The notes beneath the pieces were generated by a model, which was not told where the DNA came from, ran no database searches, and worked only from the letters and a program-made list of their open reading frames with translations. DNA of 44,628 bases from an uncultured Bacillota bacterium (lineage in GTDB: Bacteria > Bacillota > Clostridia > Peptostreptococcales > Anaerovoracaceae): NCBI GenBank assembly GCA_958448635.1, contig CAUDEQ010000009.1:1-44628 (forward strand), written 5' to 3'. Positions 8,361 through 16,059 of the stretch are shown one piece after another. How positions within the stretch are numbered: the stretch's first letter is position 1; every line of letters starts with the position of its first letter. The position numbers and the translations under genes were made by a program.

Positions 8361-9032
8361 ATGTTGAAGGACAGAGAACAGAAGATATTGAATTACATGA
8401 AGGAAGAGATAAGATTAAAGGGTTATCCGCCTACAGTGAGAGAAATATGCTCTGCACTTAACATAAAGTCCACCTCTACAGCGCATAAAGACATCGACAG
8501 CCTTGTTAAACAGGGATATATAAGAAAGGACCCTTCCAAGCCAAGGGCTCTCATGATAGTGGACAAGGAGACTGAAGGCTTGCCTCAGAAAGCGCCGTAC
8601 GATGCGGGAAATACCCGGACCGGCGGAAGTGTGGCTCCTGTAAGGGAGGAAATGGTGGACATACCTGTGATAGGACGAATAGCTGCAGGTACGCCGATAC
8701 TGGCTGAGCAGAATGTGGAGGACAGTTTCCCGATGCCTGCCAGATTCGTTGGAAACGGTACGAATTTCATGCTCACAGTCAAGGGGGAAAGCATGATTGA
8801 GGCAGGGATAATGGACGGAGATTATATACTGGTGGAGCAGCAGCAGACGGCCAGAAACGGGGATATAGTGGTGGCCATGGTCGATGGATTCGAGAGCGAG
8901 GCTACGGTCAAGACCTTCTACAAGGAGGCCGATCATATAAGGCTGCAGCCTGAGAACTCCTCCATGAGCCCTATAATAGTAAAGGACGCCAAGATACTGG
9001 GCAAGGTAAAGGGTGTGTTCAGATATTTTTAA
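8361..9032 (+). CDS. lexA: SOS repressor LexA
   Basis: A repressor of about 223 residues. The N-terminal winged helix begins LKDREQKILNYMKEEI and includes GYPPTVREICSALNIKSTST, the DNA-recognition region. The autocleavage site is Ala109-Gly110 within GRIAAGTP. The catalytic serine is Ser144 in VKGESM and the lysine is Lys184 in ATVKTF. The domain order and spacing are normal for LexA, with a slightly long linker. The start chosen is the ATG at 8361, which has AAGGAGG 8 bases upstream; an in-frame ATG at 8292 would fall inside the promoter and is rejected. A terminator follows at 9081. Confidence 0.96.
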   Translation: MLKDREQKILNYMKEEIRLKGYPPTVREICSALNIKSTSTAHKDIDSLVKQGYIRKDPSKPRALMIVDKETEGLPQKAPYDAGNTRTGGSVAPVREEMVDIPVIGRIAAGTPILAEQNVEDSFPMPARFVGNGTNFMLTVKGESMIEAGIMDGDYILVEQQQTARNGDIVVAMVDGFESEATVKTFYKEADHIRLQPENSSMSPIIVKDAKILGKVKGVFRYF

Positions 9033-9080
9033 CGGCGTCGAGCATTCAGATGCTGCCAATAATATGTGGTTTTGCATATG

Positions 9081-9116
9081 AAACCCGACCGGGAGTTTTT
9101 CCGGTCGGGTTTTTTG
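9081..9116 (+). terminator. lexA terminator
   Basis: A 12-bp stem (9081-9092 with 9101-9112, AAACCCGACCGG and its complement) has an 8-base loop and ends in a T-run. Confidence 0.9.
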
Positions 9117-9153
9117 TGTGTGCATTCTCTTCTGTGCGTGGATATATCAATTC

Positions 9154-9210
9154 AAAAATGAATACAAAATCAATAATGGATTACCGATAAGTTGTGATTG
9201 ATTCATTTTT
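9154..9210 (+). repeat. Long inverted repeat upstream of the sigma-54 gene
   Basis: ATTGATTCATTTTT (9197-9210) is the complement of AAAAATGAAT (9154-9163) plus ATCAAT (9169-9174), with five extra bases between those two halves. It lies about 160 bases upstream of the sigma-54 promoter at 9371, a suitable place for an activator site. It does not resemble the palindromes at 13349-13465. The rest of 9117-9445 is AT-rich and otherwise featureless apart from the promoter. Confidence 0.45.
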
Positions 9211-9370
9211 AGAGAACAGGAATTCTAAATGAGATAAAAAGTGAATAACAGAGGGAAAAAATATGCAGCTATGAATAAAATAATTTTGCCTGTCTAATCG
9301 TTGATTTTTACAGGATTCTTTTAAAAAAAGATTTTTATGTGAAGTTTTGACAATGGGATTGTGAATATTT

Positions 9371-9386
9371 TGGCATATCTTTTGCT
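9371..9386 (+). promoter_or_regulatory. Sigma-54 (-24/-12) promoter
   Basis: TGGCATATCTTTTGCT fits the 16-base consensus TGGCAYRNNNNTTGCW at every defined position. It lies 59 bases before the NTF2-like gene and directs transcription toward it. Confidence 0.85.
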
Positions 9387-9445
9387 TATAAAACAATGAT
9401 GTGATTGAAATAACAATATCAATAATAAGGTAAGGAGTAAGAAGT

Positions 9446-10009
9446 ATGTTAGATTTAAGCAAATCACCAATAGTGCCTACCAGTGCACCGGATCAAACAG
9501 AAAAAAGAAGAAAGCTTGAAGAATTTGTAAGAAGCTGTGGACTTGAGCTTCCTGATGAAGTGGCTGAACTGTTCATCAATTACACGAGATGGATATGGGA
9601 GTATAAATGCATCGGCGCCATAAACAAGTTCTATAACGATAATACTGTATGTCATACAGAGAACGGCGGATGTACTGTAGGCGCTGATCCTGTTATTGCC
9701 GGAAGTCTGCAGTCCATATGCGCTTATCCGGACAAAATAAACGATTTCGTAGATATCATCGTTGAAGGAAATGAGGAAGACGGTTACAGCTTCGGACAGT
9801 CATCAAAGCTGGGAAACTTCAACCTCGGATGGAGCAAATACAGCGAAGCTACAGGCAAGTGGCTTGGTGTGGACGATGTACCGCTCTATTCCATATGTGA
9901 GCTGACTGTTAAAAAGATAGACGGCCGATGGAGAGTGGCTGAGGAATGGGTCGTTGAGGGAACAGAGGTTAAACGCAGAACTCAGAGAATGACTGAGAAC
10001 GAGATATAA
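9446..10009 (+). CDS. NTF2/SnoaL-like protein under sigma-54 control
   Basis: A 187-residue protein without signal peptide or membrane segments. The pattern of an N-terminal helix pair (ELPDEVAELFINYTRWIWEYK), the short NKFYNDNTVCHTENGGC stretch and alternating strands ending in ICELTVKKIDGRWRVAEEWVVEG resembles the NTF2/SnoaL cone fold, which often binds or transforms small molecules. I cannot name a substrate. The ATG follows AAGGAG. The gene is a single-gene unit between the sigma-54 promoter and its own terminator, facing the aminotransferase operon, which also has a sigma-54 promoter. Shared nitrogen- or substrate-responsive control is the likeliest link. Confidence 0.6.
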   Translation: MLDLSKSPIVPTSAPDQTEKRRKLEEFVRSCGLELPDEVAELFINYTRWIWEYKCIGAINKFYNDNTVCHTENGGCTVGADPVIAGSLQSICAYPDKINDFVDIIVEGNEEDGYSFGQSSKLGNFNLGWSKYSEATGKWLGVDDVPLYSICELTVKKIDGRWRVAEEWVVEGTEVKRRTQRMTENEI

Positions 10010-10059
10010 TTGATGTGCTCGTTCATAAACACAATAAAATGATAATAATTTGATGATTC

Positions 10060-10089
10060 AGGGATATCGGCTTTGTCGGTATCCCTTTG
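10060..10089 (+). terminator. Terminator of the NTF2-like gene
   Basis: The outer stem AGGGATA (10060-10066) with TATCCCT (10080-10086) continues into inner pairs including CGGC with GTCG, followed by TTTGT. Confidence 0.7.
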
Positions 10090-10113
10090 TAGTTTCTGCA
10101 TAATAATCACAAT

Positions 10114-10146
10114 ATAAAAACTGCGTGTCCTAAGGTCACGCAGTCT
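10114..10146 (-). terminator. Terminator of the aldehyde dehydrogenase/aminotransferase operon
   Basis: ACTGCGTG (10120-10127) pairs with CACGCAGT (10137-10144). The A-run at 10115-10120 gives the U-tract on the minus-strand transcript. It lies 24 bases past the aminotransferase stop. Confidence 0.85.
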
Positions 10147-10169
10147 TTATGTTAGTTGGGTTTGCTTTA

Positions 10170-11492
10170 TTAAAGCATTTTATCAACGGAATCCAATACC
10201 TTATCCATGATAGCCATCTGTTCCTTAACCTCTTCTTCAGTGATGATGAGAGGAGGAGCAACGATGAGCATGTTTTCGTGGCTGTAAGTCCAGAAGCCTT
10301 CTGCAACCAGCATTCCAAGAATCTTCTTCATAAGACCGTCAGGGTCCTGTCCGAAAGGTACCAGCGGCTCTCTTGTAGCCTTATCCTTAACCAGCTCGAT
10401 GGCTGAGAACAGACCTATGTGTCTTACTTCGCCAACGCATGGATGAGCATCTACATATCCATCCAGAATGTCTGCCAGAGCCTTGCTTGGAGCCTTCATG
10501 CTGTTCTCGATGTCAAGATCTTTGTACTCTTTGATCGTAGCAACTGCAGCAGCGCAGCCCATAGGATGTGCGGAATAAGTGAGACCGCAGCCCATTGAAG
10601 TATCATCAAAGAATTTAGCTATCTTTTCATTTACGATAACGCCGCCCAGAGGAACGTATCCGCATGTAGCGCCCTTTGCAAATGTGATGATGTCAGGCTC
10701 GTATCCGAAGTTCATGTATGCGAAAGCCTTACCGCTTCTGAACCATCCTGCCATTACTTCATCGGCTACCATCAGGATCTCGTACTTGTCGCAGAGAGCT
10801 CTAACGCCCTGATACCATTTAACAGGAGCGATGAGTACGCCGTTGGAACCAACGATGGATTCCAGCCAGATTGCAGCGATGTTTTCAGCACCCTCGTAAA
10901 GAATCTGGTTTTCCAGAAGCTCAAGATAGAAATCAGCAACCTCATCTTCGTTGGCAAAGCTGCATGCCTTTGGTGCTCTGTATGAGTAAGGTCCATCGTA
11001 CTTAACGAATCCAGGACCGCCAGGCTCGTTGAAGAAGTGTCTAGGTTCTCCTGTGAGCATGCCTGCGCCTGCGGATGAACCGTGATAGCATCTGTACTGT
11101 GAGAAGATTTTCTGCTTACCTGTGTACTGCCTTGCGATCTTGATGGCGTTTTCGTTGGCTTCAGCACCGGCGTTTACGAAGAATACCTTGGCGTTCTTCA
11201 GTCCGGAGATCTCAACAACAGCCTCTGCAGCGTCTGATCTGCAGTCCATGGCGAATCCAGGTCCCATGAAAGGGATCTTCTGAGCCTGTTCACAGATAGC
11301 ATTGATGATCGCCTTGTTTCCATGGCCTAAATTGGAATTAACCAGCTGTGATGACATATCGGCATATCTTTTACCATCTTCATCCCAGAAGTAAATGCCT
11401 TCCGCTTTTGTAACAACTATTGGTTTCAGAGCGCCCTGTGCTGACCATGAATGCAAGTTGTACTTAAGGCTCTTCTCTCTAATTGCTGACAT
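10170..11492 (-). CDS. Class III aminotransferase, taurine aminotransferase-like
   Basis: A 440-residue PLP-dependent omega-aminotransferase. Visible motifs are the N-terminal AEGIYFWDEDGKRYADMSSQ, FFVNAGAEANENAIKIAR, the YHGSSAGAGMLTGEPR segment, ADEVMAGWFRSG (PLP-nitrogen aspartate) and ITFAKGATCGYVPLGG, whose lysine would form the internal aldimine. The overall pattern is that of the taurine-2-oxoglutarate or taurine-pyruvate aminotransferase group, which turn taurine into sulfoacetaldehyde. The gene sits 80 bases downstream of an acylating aldehyde dehydrogenase that could take that product. AAAGGAGG precedes the ATG. Other omega-amino substrates (beta-alanine, GABA, putrescine-derived) remain possible. 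Confidence 0.85.
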   Translation of the reverse strand: MSAIREKSLKYNLHSWSAQGALKPIVVTKAEGIYFWDEDGKRYADMSSQLVNSNLGHGNKAIINAICEQAQKIPFMGPGFAMDCRSDAAEAVVEISGLKNAKVFFVNAGAEANENAIKIARQYTGKQKIFSQYRCYHGSSAGAGMLTGEPRHFFNEPGGPGFVKYDGPYSYRAPKACSFANEDEVADFYLELLENQILYEGAENIAAIWLESIVGSNGVLIAPVKWYQGVRALCDKYEILMVADEVMAGWFRSGKAFAYMNFGYEPDIITFAKGATCGYVPLGGVIVNEKIAKFFDDTSMGCGLTYSAHPMGCAAAVATIKEYKDLDIENSMKAPSKALADILDGYVDAHPCVGEVRHIGLFSAIELVKDKATREPLVPFGQDPDGLMKKILGMLVAEGFWTYSHENMLIVAPPLIITEEEVKEQMAIMDKVLDSVDKML

Positions 11493-11572
11493 TTTCTAAA
11501 TCCTCCTTTTCATTGATAAGGAAATACCGAGGTTAATATCCTCTTCCTAGTTAAAAAATTTGTTGGAAACTT

Positions 11573-12997
11573 TTATGCATCAACCTTAGCCCTGATTGCA
11601 GCGTCGAACAGATCTTCGTCTGTTGGCTGGAATGAAGGGATAGGTCGTGAAACATATGTGAAGTTGAGCAGATCCTTGTAGGTTGCGTTGTGGGAAATGC
11701 TGTTGTGTCCCCAAGTACCGCAGCCCAGAGTCATGGAAATAGGGAATCCGCATGTCCATGAACCGGAGTTGGTCAGTGACTGTGGCTGGTTAACGCAAAC
11801 CTTACATACAGGAATAAGTTCGCCCAGTTTTGTTACTCTTTCAGGAAGTGAAGTGTGGATACCGCAGCTGTGTCCCTTGCCCTGGTATTCCAGAATCTTC
11901 ATCATCTTGTCTATTGCATCGTCGAAGTCCTTAGCCTTTCTGATGCCGGAAACAGGTGAAAGCTTTTCGCCTGTGAATGGGTATTCATTACCGTATCCGC
12001 CGTTTTCTTCAGCCATCAGCAGCTTAGTTCCTGCAGGTACAGGGATTCCTGCTGCAGCAGCGATAGCTTCAGCGCCCTGAGCTACGATCTGTCTGTTCAG
12101 GTTGTGGTTTGCAGGTGATTCAGGCCACAGAGTCTTCAGCAGAGCTTCCTTCTCAGTTGTTCCTTCCTTGATGAGAACTGCGCCGGCTTTTTCCATAGCA
12201 GCAACCCATGCATCATAGCATTCTTCCAGAACGATGATGTTGTTTTCTGTTGAGCATGATGTAGCGTGGTCAAATGCCTTTGACTTAACGATCATAGCTG
12301 CAACTTCGTCAAGATCTGTAGTTCCGTCAACGATTGATACTACGTTGCCTGTACCAACGCCGATGGCAGGGTTACCTGATGAGTAAGCCTGACGAACCAT
12401 TGGAGTTCCGCCTGTAGCCAGGATGAAGTCAACCTGGAGCATCAGTTCCTGTGAAGCTTCTACTGATACGTATTCAGGCTCGATTGCCTGTACCAGATCA
12501 GCAGGGTAGCCCAGCTTAGCTATAGTTTCTCTGATCAGTTCAGTAACTGCCTGGTTAGTTTTTCTTGCCTTTGGATGAGGAGCCAGGATGATAGCGTTTC
12601 TTGTCTTCAGTGCCATCAGTGACTTAACTACAGGAGTAGCTTCGCCGTTTGTTACAGGGATGATAGCGCCGATAACGCCCATTGGCTTAGCATATGTTTC
12701 CATACCCATTTTTTCATCTACATCGATAAGACCTACGGATTTCTTGTCCTTCATCTGGAAATATGATCCTTTAACCTTACCATACATTTTAGCCTGCTTA
12801 TCTGCAGGGATACCCATGCCGGATTCTTCAACCAGCATCTCTCCGAACTTCAATGCAACTTCAGGCTTTGTCAGAGCATATGCAACTGCTCCGGTAAGAA
12901 GATCAACGTCCTCCTGGGTGAAACCGTTAGCTATTTCCTGAGCTGCCTTTGCTTTTGCAACCAGACTTGCGATGTAATCGTGAGCATTCATTGCCAT
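11573..12997 (-). CDS. Acylating aldehyde dehydrogenase, sulfoacetaldehyde dehydrogenase-like
   Basis: A 474-residue CoA-acylating aldehyde dehydrogenase of the EutE/SauS type. The catalytic cysteine lies in FDHATSCSTENNIIV, preceded by the cofactor region ATGGTPMVRQAYSSGNPAIG. The N-terminal PMGVIGAIIPVTN and APHPKARK segments are also typical. SauS converts sulfoacetaldehyde to sulfoacetyl-CoA; paralogues act on acetaldehyde, propionaldehyde or succinate semialdehyde. The pairing with a taurine aminotransferase-like gene favours a sulfoacetaldehyde role, but this is inference. AAAGGAGG lies 7 bases before the ATG. The gene is first in a two-gene operon driven by the sigma-54 promoter at 13161-13176. 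Confidence 0.85.
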   Translation of the reverse strand: MAMNAHDYIASLVAKAKAAQEIANGFTQEDVDLLTGAVAYALTKPEVALKFGEMLVEESGMGIPADKQAKMYGKVKGSYFQMKDKKSVGLIDVDEKMGMETYAKPMGVIGAIIPVTNGEATPVVKSLMALKTRNAIILAPHPKARKTNQAVTELIRETIAKLGYPADLVQAIEPEYVSVEASQELMLQVDFILATGGTPMVRQAYSSGNPAIGVGTGNVVSIVDGTTDLDEVAAMIVKSKAFDHATSCSTENNIIVLEECYDAWVAAMEKAGAVLIKEGTTEKEALLKTLWPESPANHNLNRQIVAQGAEAIAAAAGIPVPAGTKLLMAEENGGYGNEYPFTGEKLSPVSGIRKAKDFDDAIDKMMKILEYQGKGHSCGIHTSLPERVTKLGELIPVCKVCVNQPQSLTNSGSWTCGFPISMTLGCGTWGHNSISHNATYKDLLNFTYVSRPIPSFQPTDEDLFDAAIRAKVDA

Positions 12998-13049
12998 TGT
13001 TAATATCCTCCTTTTATTATAAAAAAATTATTTTTTTATTAACTAGGAA

Positions 13050-13122
13050 ATATCGCCGAAAGCGATATGACTTAGTATCGACAAAGTCTGTCGCTGAAAA
13101 AGAATCTGCGAATCGACTTTGT
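13050..13122 (+). repeat. Two-hairpin intergenic repeat, copy A
   Basis: Hairpin I is ATATCGC (13050-13056) with GCGATAT (13062-13068). Five bases later comes the box AGTATCGACAAAG (13074-13086). Hairpin II is ACAAAGTC (13081-13088) with GACTTTGT (13115-13122). Copies B (20693) and C (27817) share the order and spacing. This copy lies in reverse orientation in the 5' leader of the aldehyde dehydrogenase operon. Confidence 0.7.
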
Positions 13123-13160
13123 TATAAAGGGCAGATAAAATCATCTGCAAGTATATATTA

Positions 13161-13176
13161 AGCAATGAATGTGCCA
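13161..13176 (-). promoter_or_regulatory. Sigma-54 promoter of the aldehyde dehydrogenase operon
   Basis: AGCAATGAATGTGCCA on the plus strand is the complement of a full match to TGGCAYRNNNNTTGCW. It reads toward the aldehyde dehydrogenase, leaving a leader of about 150 bases. Confidence 0.88.
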
Positions 13177-13348
13177 ATTATTATTAAATTAATATAAAGT
13201 TTTGTAAAACACGATAAAAATATCAGAAAAACGATAAAAAAACGTTGAAATAAAGCCGGTAAATACATCATATGCGAAAAAAGAATAATGTATACAACGT
13301 CTATCTGATATGTTCGATAAAATCTATCTTTTAACAATCCCGCATAAA

Positions 13349-13465
13349 GCGATACATAAATGTATCGCAAAATTGTTATATTTATGACAAAAGATTGTAG
13401 TGGTTGAAAAATAAGTCTTTTATCACATGATACAAAAATGTATCGCCGATACGTTTTTGTATCGC
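13349..13465. promoter_or_regulatory. Three palindromic activator sites (probable sigma-54 enhancers)
   Basis: Site 1 is GCGATACATAAATGTATCGC (13349-13368). Site 2 is GATACAAAAATGTATC (13429-13444). Site 3 is GATACGTTTTTGTATC (13448-13463). All fit GATACR-N4-YGTATC. Sites 2 and 3 are 19 bases apart centre to centre. They lie about 180-300 bases upstream of the sigma-54 promoter and directly downstream of the activator gene, as expected for upstream activating sequences. Confidence 0.75.
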
Positions 13466-13475
13466 AAAATAATCC

Positions 13476-14864
13476 CTATTCATGCGCAAGATCATATTTA
13501 TGAAGCTTGCGTACGATGGTGGGCTGGCTCACCTGAAGAGCCTTTGCCATGGCACGCGTTGAGCCATAGTCCGCCAGAGCCTTTTCCAGTATGGATTTCT
13601 CTGCCTTTTCCATTGCCTCTGTGAGAGAAAGATTGACATTGGTGTTGGCATTGGCGATGGCCTCCTGCTTTAGAAACTCAGGAAGGTTGTCCTCCGTTAT
13701 GACGTCTCCGTTTGTTGTGATGGTCAGACGCTCTATTATGTTCTGCAGCTCGCGTATATTGCCGGGCCATGGGTATTTGAACAATATGGTCAATGCTTCA
13801 GGGCTTATGGTCTTGTTTTCATGAAGTCGCTGGTTGCATTTGACAAGATTGCTGTGTATCAGCGGCAGCAGGTCTTCCGGTCTGTCTCTCAGTGAAGGCA
13901 CGTTGATAGGAACAACGTTAAGTCTGTAGAACAGATCCTCTCTGAATTTCCCCTGCTTTACCAGATCTCGAAGAGATTTATTGGTGGCGGAAACTATTCT
14001 GACGTCCACGGGTATGGATTCTACGCCGCCTACAGGTGTGATCTCACGTTCCTGTATGACTCGCAGCAGGTTTACCTGAAGGTTTATAGGAAGCTCCGAT
14101 ATTTCATCGAGAAATATGGTGCCATGTTGTGCGGCCTCAAAAAGACCCTGCTTTCCCTCTGCACGGGAGCCTGTAAAAGCTCCGGGAACGTATCCGAACA
14201 GCTCCGATTCTATCAGATTCTCAGGTATTGCCCCGCAGTTGACGGTAACGAATGGTCCGCCTGACCTGTTTCCCTCCTCGTGAAGAAGTCTTGCTATAAG
14301 TCCTTTACCGACTCCCGATTCCCCTGTGATGAGAACTGTGGAGTTGACGGTGGCAAGTTTTTTGATGAGAGACATGACATTCTGCATTGTTATGCTCTCA
14401 GCTATTATATCTGTTTCATTTCCATCGGCAAAATCAAGCGCATGGATGTTGTTGACATTGATAAGGTGTGCAGGCGTCGGCTCCATAGGGTCACCGGAGA
14501 GGGTGAGACGTGTGATATCCCTGGAGGTGGTTATGATCTTGGATATCCTGCCGAAATCATCCATTATCGGCATGCCTGTAGTCAGCAGCTTTTTGCCGTG
14601 GATGTTTTCATGTATTATGGTTATTTCACGCTTTTCATCCAGAACCCTTCTGGTGACGGAGGGCGAAAAGATACCGATCTGCTCCAGCTCTTCCACGTGT
14701 TTGCCGCGAACGGCATCTATTGATATATTATACAATTCCTCACATGCCTTGTTGCACCATATGCAGATGCCGTCACTGTCGTCAATGAAGACAGCATCGG
14801 TGATGCTGTCGAGTATCGGCAGCATGCTGGTCAGCTTGATGGTGTCGGAAAAGCTGTATGTCAT
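13476..14864 (-). CDS. Sigma-54-dependent transcriptional activator (PAS-AAA-HTH)
   Basis: An enhancer-binding protein of about 462 residues. An N-terminal PAS domain (DSITDAVFIDDSDGICIWCN through IITTSRDITRL) senses a signal. The AAA+ domain has Walker A GESGVGKG, the sigma-54-contacting loop GYVPGAFTGS, Walker B GTIFLDEISELP and the arginine-finger region. The C-terminal helix-turn-helix (STRAMAKALQVSQPTIVRKL) is of the TyrR type. The ATG at 14864 has AAGGAG 6 bases upstream, so it is preferred over an in-frame ATG at 14885. The gene is upstream of, and in the same direction as, the aldehyde dehydrogenase operon. The three palindromes between them are its likely targets. Confidence 0.92.
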   Translation of the reverse strand: MTYSFSDTIKLTSMLPILDSITDAVFIDDSDGICIWCNKACEELYNISIDAVRGKHVEELEQIGIFSPSVTRRVLDEKREITIIHENIHGKKLLTTGMPIMDDFGRISKIITTSRDITRLTLSGDPMEPTPAHLINVNNIHALDFADGNETDIIAESITMQNVMSLIKKLATVNSTVLITGESGVGKGLIARLLHEEGNRSGGPFVTVNCGAIPENLIESELFGYVPGAFTGSRAEGKQGLFEAAQHGTIFLDEISELPINLQVNLLRVIQEREITPVGGVESIPVDVRIVSATNKSLRDLVKQGKFREDLFYRLNVVPINVPSLRDRPEDLLPLIHSNLVKCNQRLHENKTISPEALTILFKYPWPGNIRELQNIIERLTITTNGDVITEDNLPEFLKQEAIANANTNVNLSLTEAMEKAEKSILEKALADYGSTRAMAKALQVSQPTIVRKLHKYDLAHE

Positions 14865-14947
14865 GTGTTTCTCCTTTGATGTCAACAGGGGGATGAACTT
14901 GTTTCTACTTATATATTATATGTACATTATACGTTCCGCAGCATCGG

Positions 14948-15039
14948 TTGACAAGGAAAAGATGTGCTAATATATCATGCAAAATTATTGGCGTAAAAAA
15001 TAAAATGTACCTTGACAGTCCAAATTAAATGTGTAATAT
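14948..15039 (+). promoter_or_regulatory. Two tandem promoters of trxA-dfx
   Basis: TTGACA (14948-14953), 17 bases, then TATATC (14971-14976). A second TTGACA (15012-15017), 16 bases, then TAATAT (15034-15039). Both precede the thioredoxin gene. Confidence 0.6.
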
Positions 15040-15120
15040 ATTATATAGATAGCAGAGATGATTCTGCTTATGACAGATGCGATAAAGGATATAATATTAA
15101 TAGAAAGAAAAGAGGTAAAT

Positions 15121-15432
15121 ATGGATATAATAAAGATAACAAAGGAAAACTTTGAAGAAGAAGTGCTTAAGTCTGAAAAGCCTGTGCTGGTGGATTTCTG
15201 GGCGGGCTGGTGCGGACCGTGCATGATGCAGGGTCCTGTACTGGACGAAATGGCGGGAGAATACGATAACATCAAGATCGGCAAGATCAATATAGATGAA
15301 CAGCAGGAGCTGGCCTTCAAGTTCGGCGTGATGAGCATACCTACGCTGATGTTTTTCAAGGACGGAAAGCCTGCAGATACTCTCGTGGGGCTTCGTTCAA
15401 AGGAGCAGATCGTCCAGAGCCTGGGCTTGTAG
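15121..15432 (+). CDS. trxA: Thioredoxin
   Basis: A 103-residue thioredoxin with the active site FWAGWCGPC, the cis-proline segment MSIPTLMFFKDGK and normal length. It reduces disulfides in cytoplasmic proteins. The ATG at 15121 has GAGG about 5 bases upstream; an in-frame ATG at 15058 has no site and is rejected. The active site is followed by MM where many thioredoxins have KM/RM, a minor change. The desulfoferrodoxin gene starts 38 bases downstream, making an oxygen/oxidative stress operon. Confidence 0.95.
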   Translation: MDIIKITKENFEEEVLKSEKPVLVDFWAGWCGPCMMQGPVLDEMAGEYDNIKIGKINIDEQQELAFKFGVMSIPTLMFFKDGKPADTLVGLRSKEQIVQSLGL

Positions 15433-15470
15433 GCTCAGCTTAAGGGCGTAAAGGGAAAGGGGAAAAAGAG

Positions 15471-15860
15471 ATGGAAGCTAAATTTTTGAGATGCAAAAAA
15501 TGCGGAACTACCATAACATTCATAGTGGGAGACGGAGACGACGTAATGTGCTGCGGAGAGGAAATGTCGCTGCTGAATGCTGTTGGCTCCGACGGAGCAG
15601 GAGAAAAGCATCTTCCCAAGGCAGACAGAAACGAAGGCGTCGTAAGGGTTGATGTCGGTGAGATAAGTCATCCTATGGAGGATGAGCATTTCATAGAGTG
15701 GATATATCTTCAGACGAAGAGAGGCGGACAGTTTGTGAGACTGAAGGCAGGGCAGGAGCCCAGAGCGACATTTGCAGTTTCCGGAGAAACACCTGAGGAC
15801 GCTCCCGTGGCAGTTTACGCATACTGCAATAAGCACGGTCTCTGGAAAGCGAATGTATAG
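15471..15860 (+). CDS. dfx: Desulfoferrodoxin (superoxide reductase)
   Basis: A 129-residue two-domain protein. The N-terminal desulforedoxin domain has the rubredoxin-like iron ligands CKKCG and VMCCGEEM. The C-terminal neelaredoxin domain provides the superoxide-reducing iron site: His in GEKHLPKAD, two His in ISHPMEDEHFIEWI, and the Cys and His of YAYCNKHGLW. It reduces superoxide to hydrogen peroxide without releasing oxygen, a typical defence of strict anaerobes. A purine-rich ribosome binding site (AAAGGGGAAAAAG) precedes the ATG. It is cotranscribed with trxA and ends at a terminator. Confidence 0.94.
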   Translation: MEAKFLRCKKCGTTITFIVGDGDDVMCCGEEMSLLNAVGSDGAGEKHLPKADRNEGVVRVDVGEISHPMEDEHFIEWIYLQTKRGGQFVRLKAGQEPRATFAVSGETPEDAPVAVYAYCNKHGLWKANV

Positions 15861-15957
15861 AGCCGGAAGCAGGACTTCTTTTTCGATCACTCTGTATTCG
15901 GTGAAATTTAAGTAGGATAGATAAGACTATCGTTAAATCGTTAATATTAAGTGATAC

Positions 15958-15992
15958 AAACCCCGGAAACGTATGTGTATTCGGGGTTTTGT
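15958..15992 (+). terminator. Terminator of trxA-dfx
   Basis: AAACCCCG (15958-15965) pairs with CGGGGTTT (15982-15989) and is followed by further T residues. Confidence 0.8.
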
Positions 15993-16024
15993 CGTCTTGG
16001 AAAGATGGCGCTGCAAGGTGAATG

Positions 16025-16053
16025 TTGGAGAAGCCTCGTGTCTGTGATATAAT
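16025..16053 (+). promoter_or_regulatory. Promoter giving an apparently leaderless mRNA
   Basis: TTGGAG (16025-16030), a 17-base spacer and TATAAT (16048-16053), with an extended -10 TG. The -10 ends only 6 bases before the kinase ATG at 16060, so transcription should begin at or next to the start codon. Confidence 0.6.
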
Positions 16054-16059
16054 CAGGTT

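Noticed and set aside
9154..9370. Copy of the activator palindrome (GATAC...GTATC) ahead of the NTF2-like gene
   Set aside because: I looked and found none; only an unrelated inverted repeat is there.
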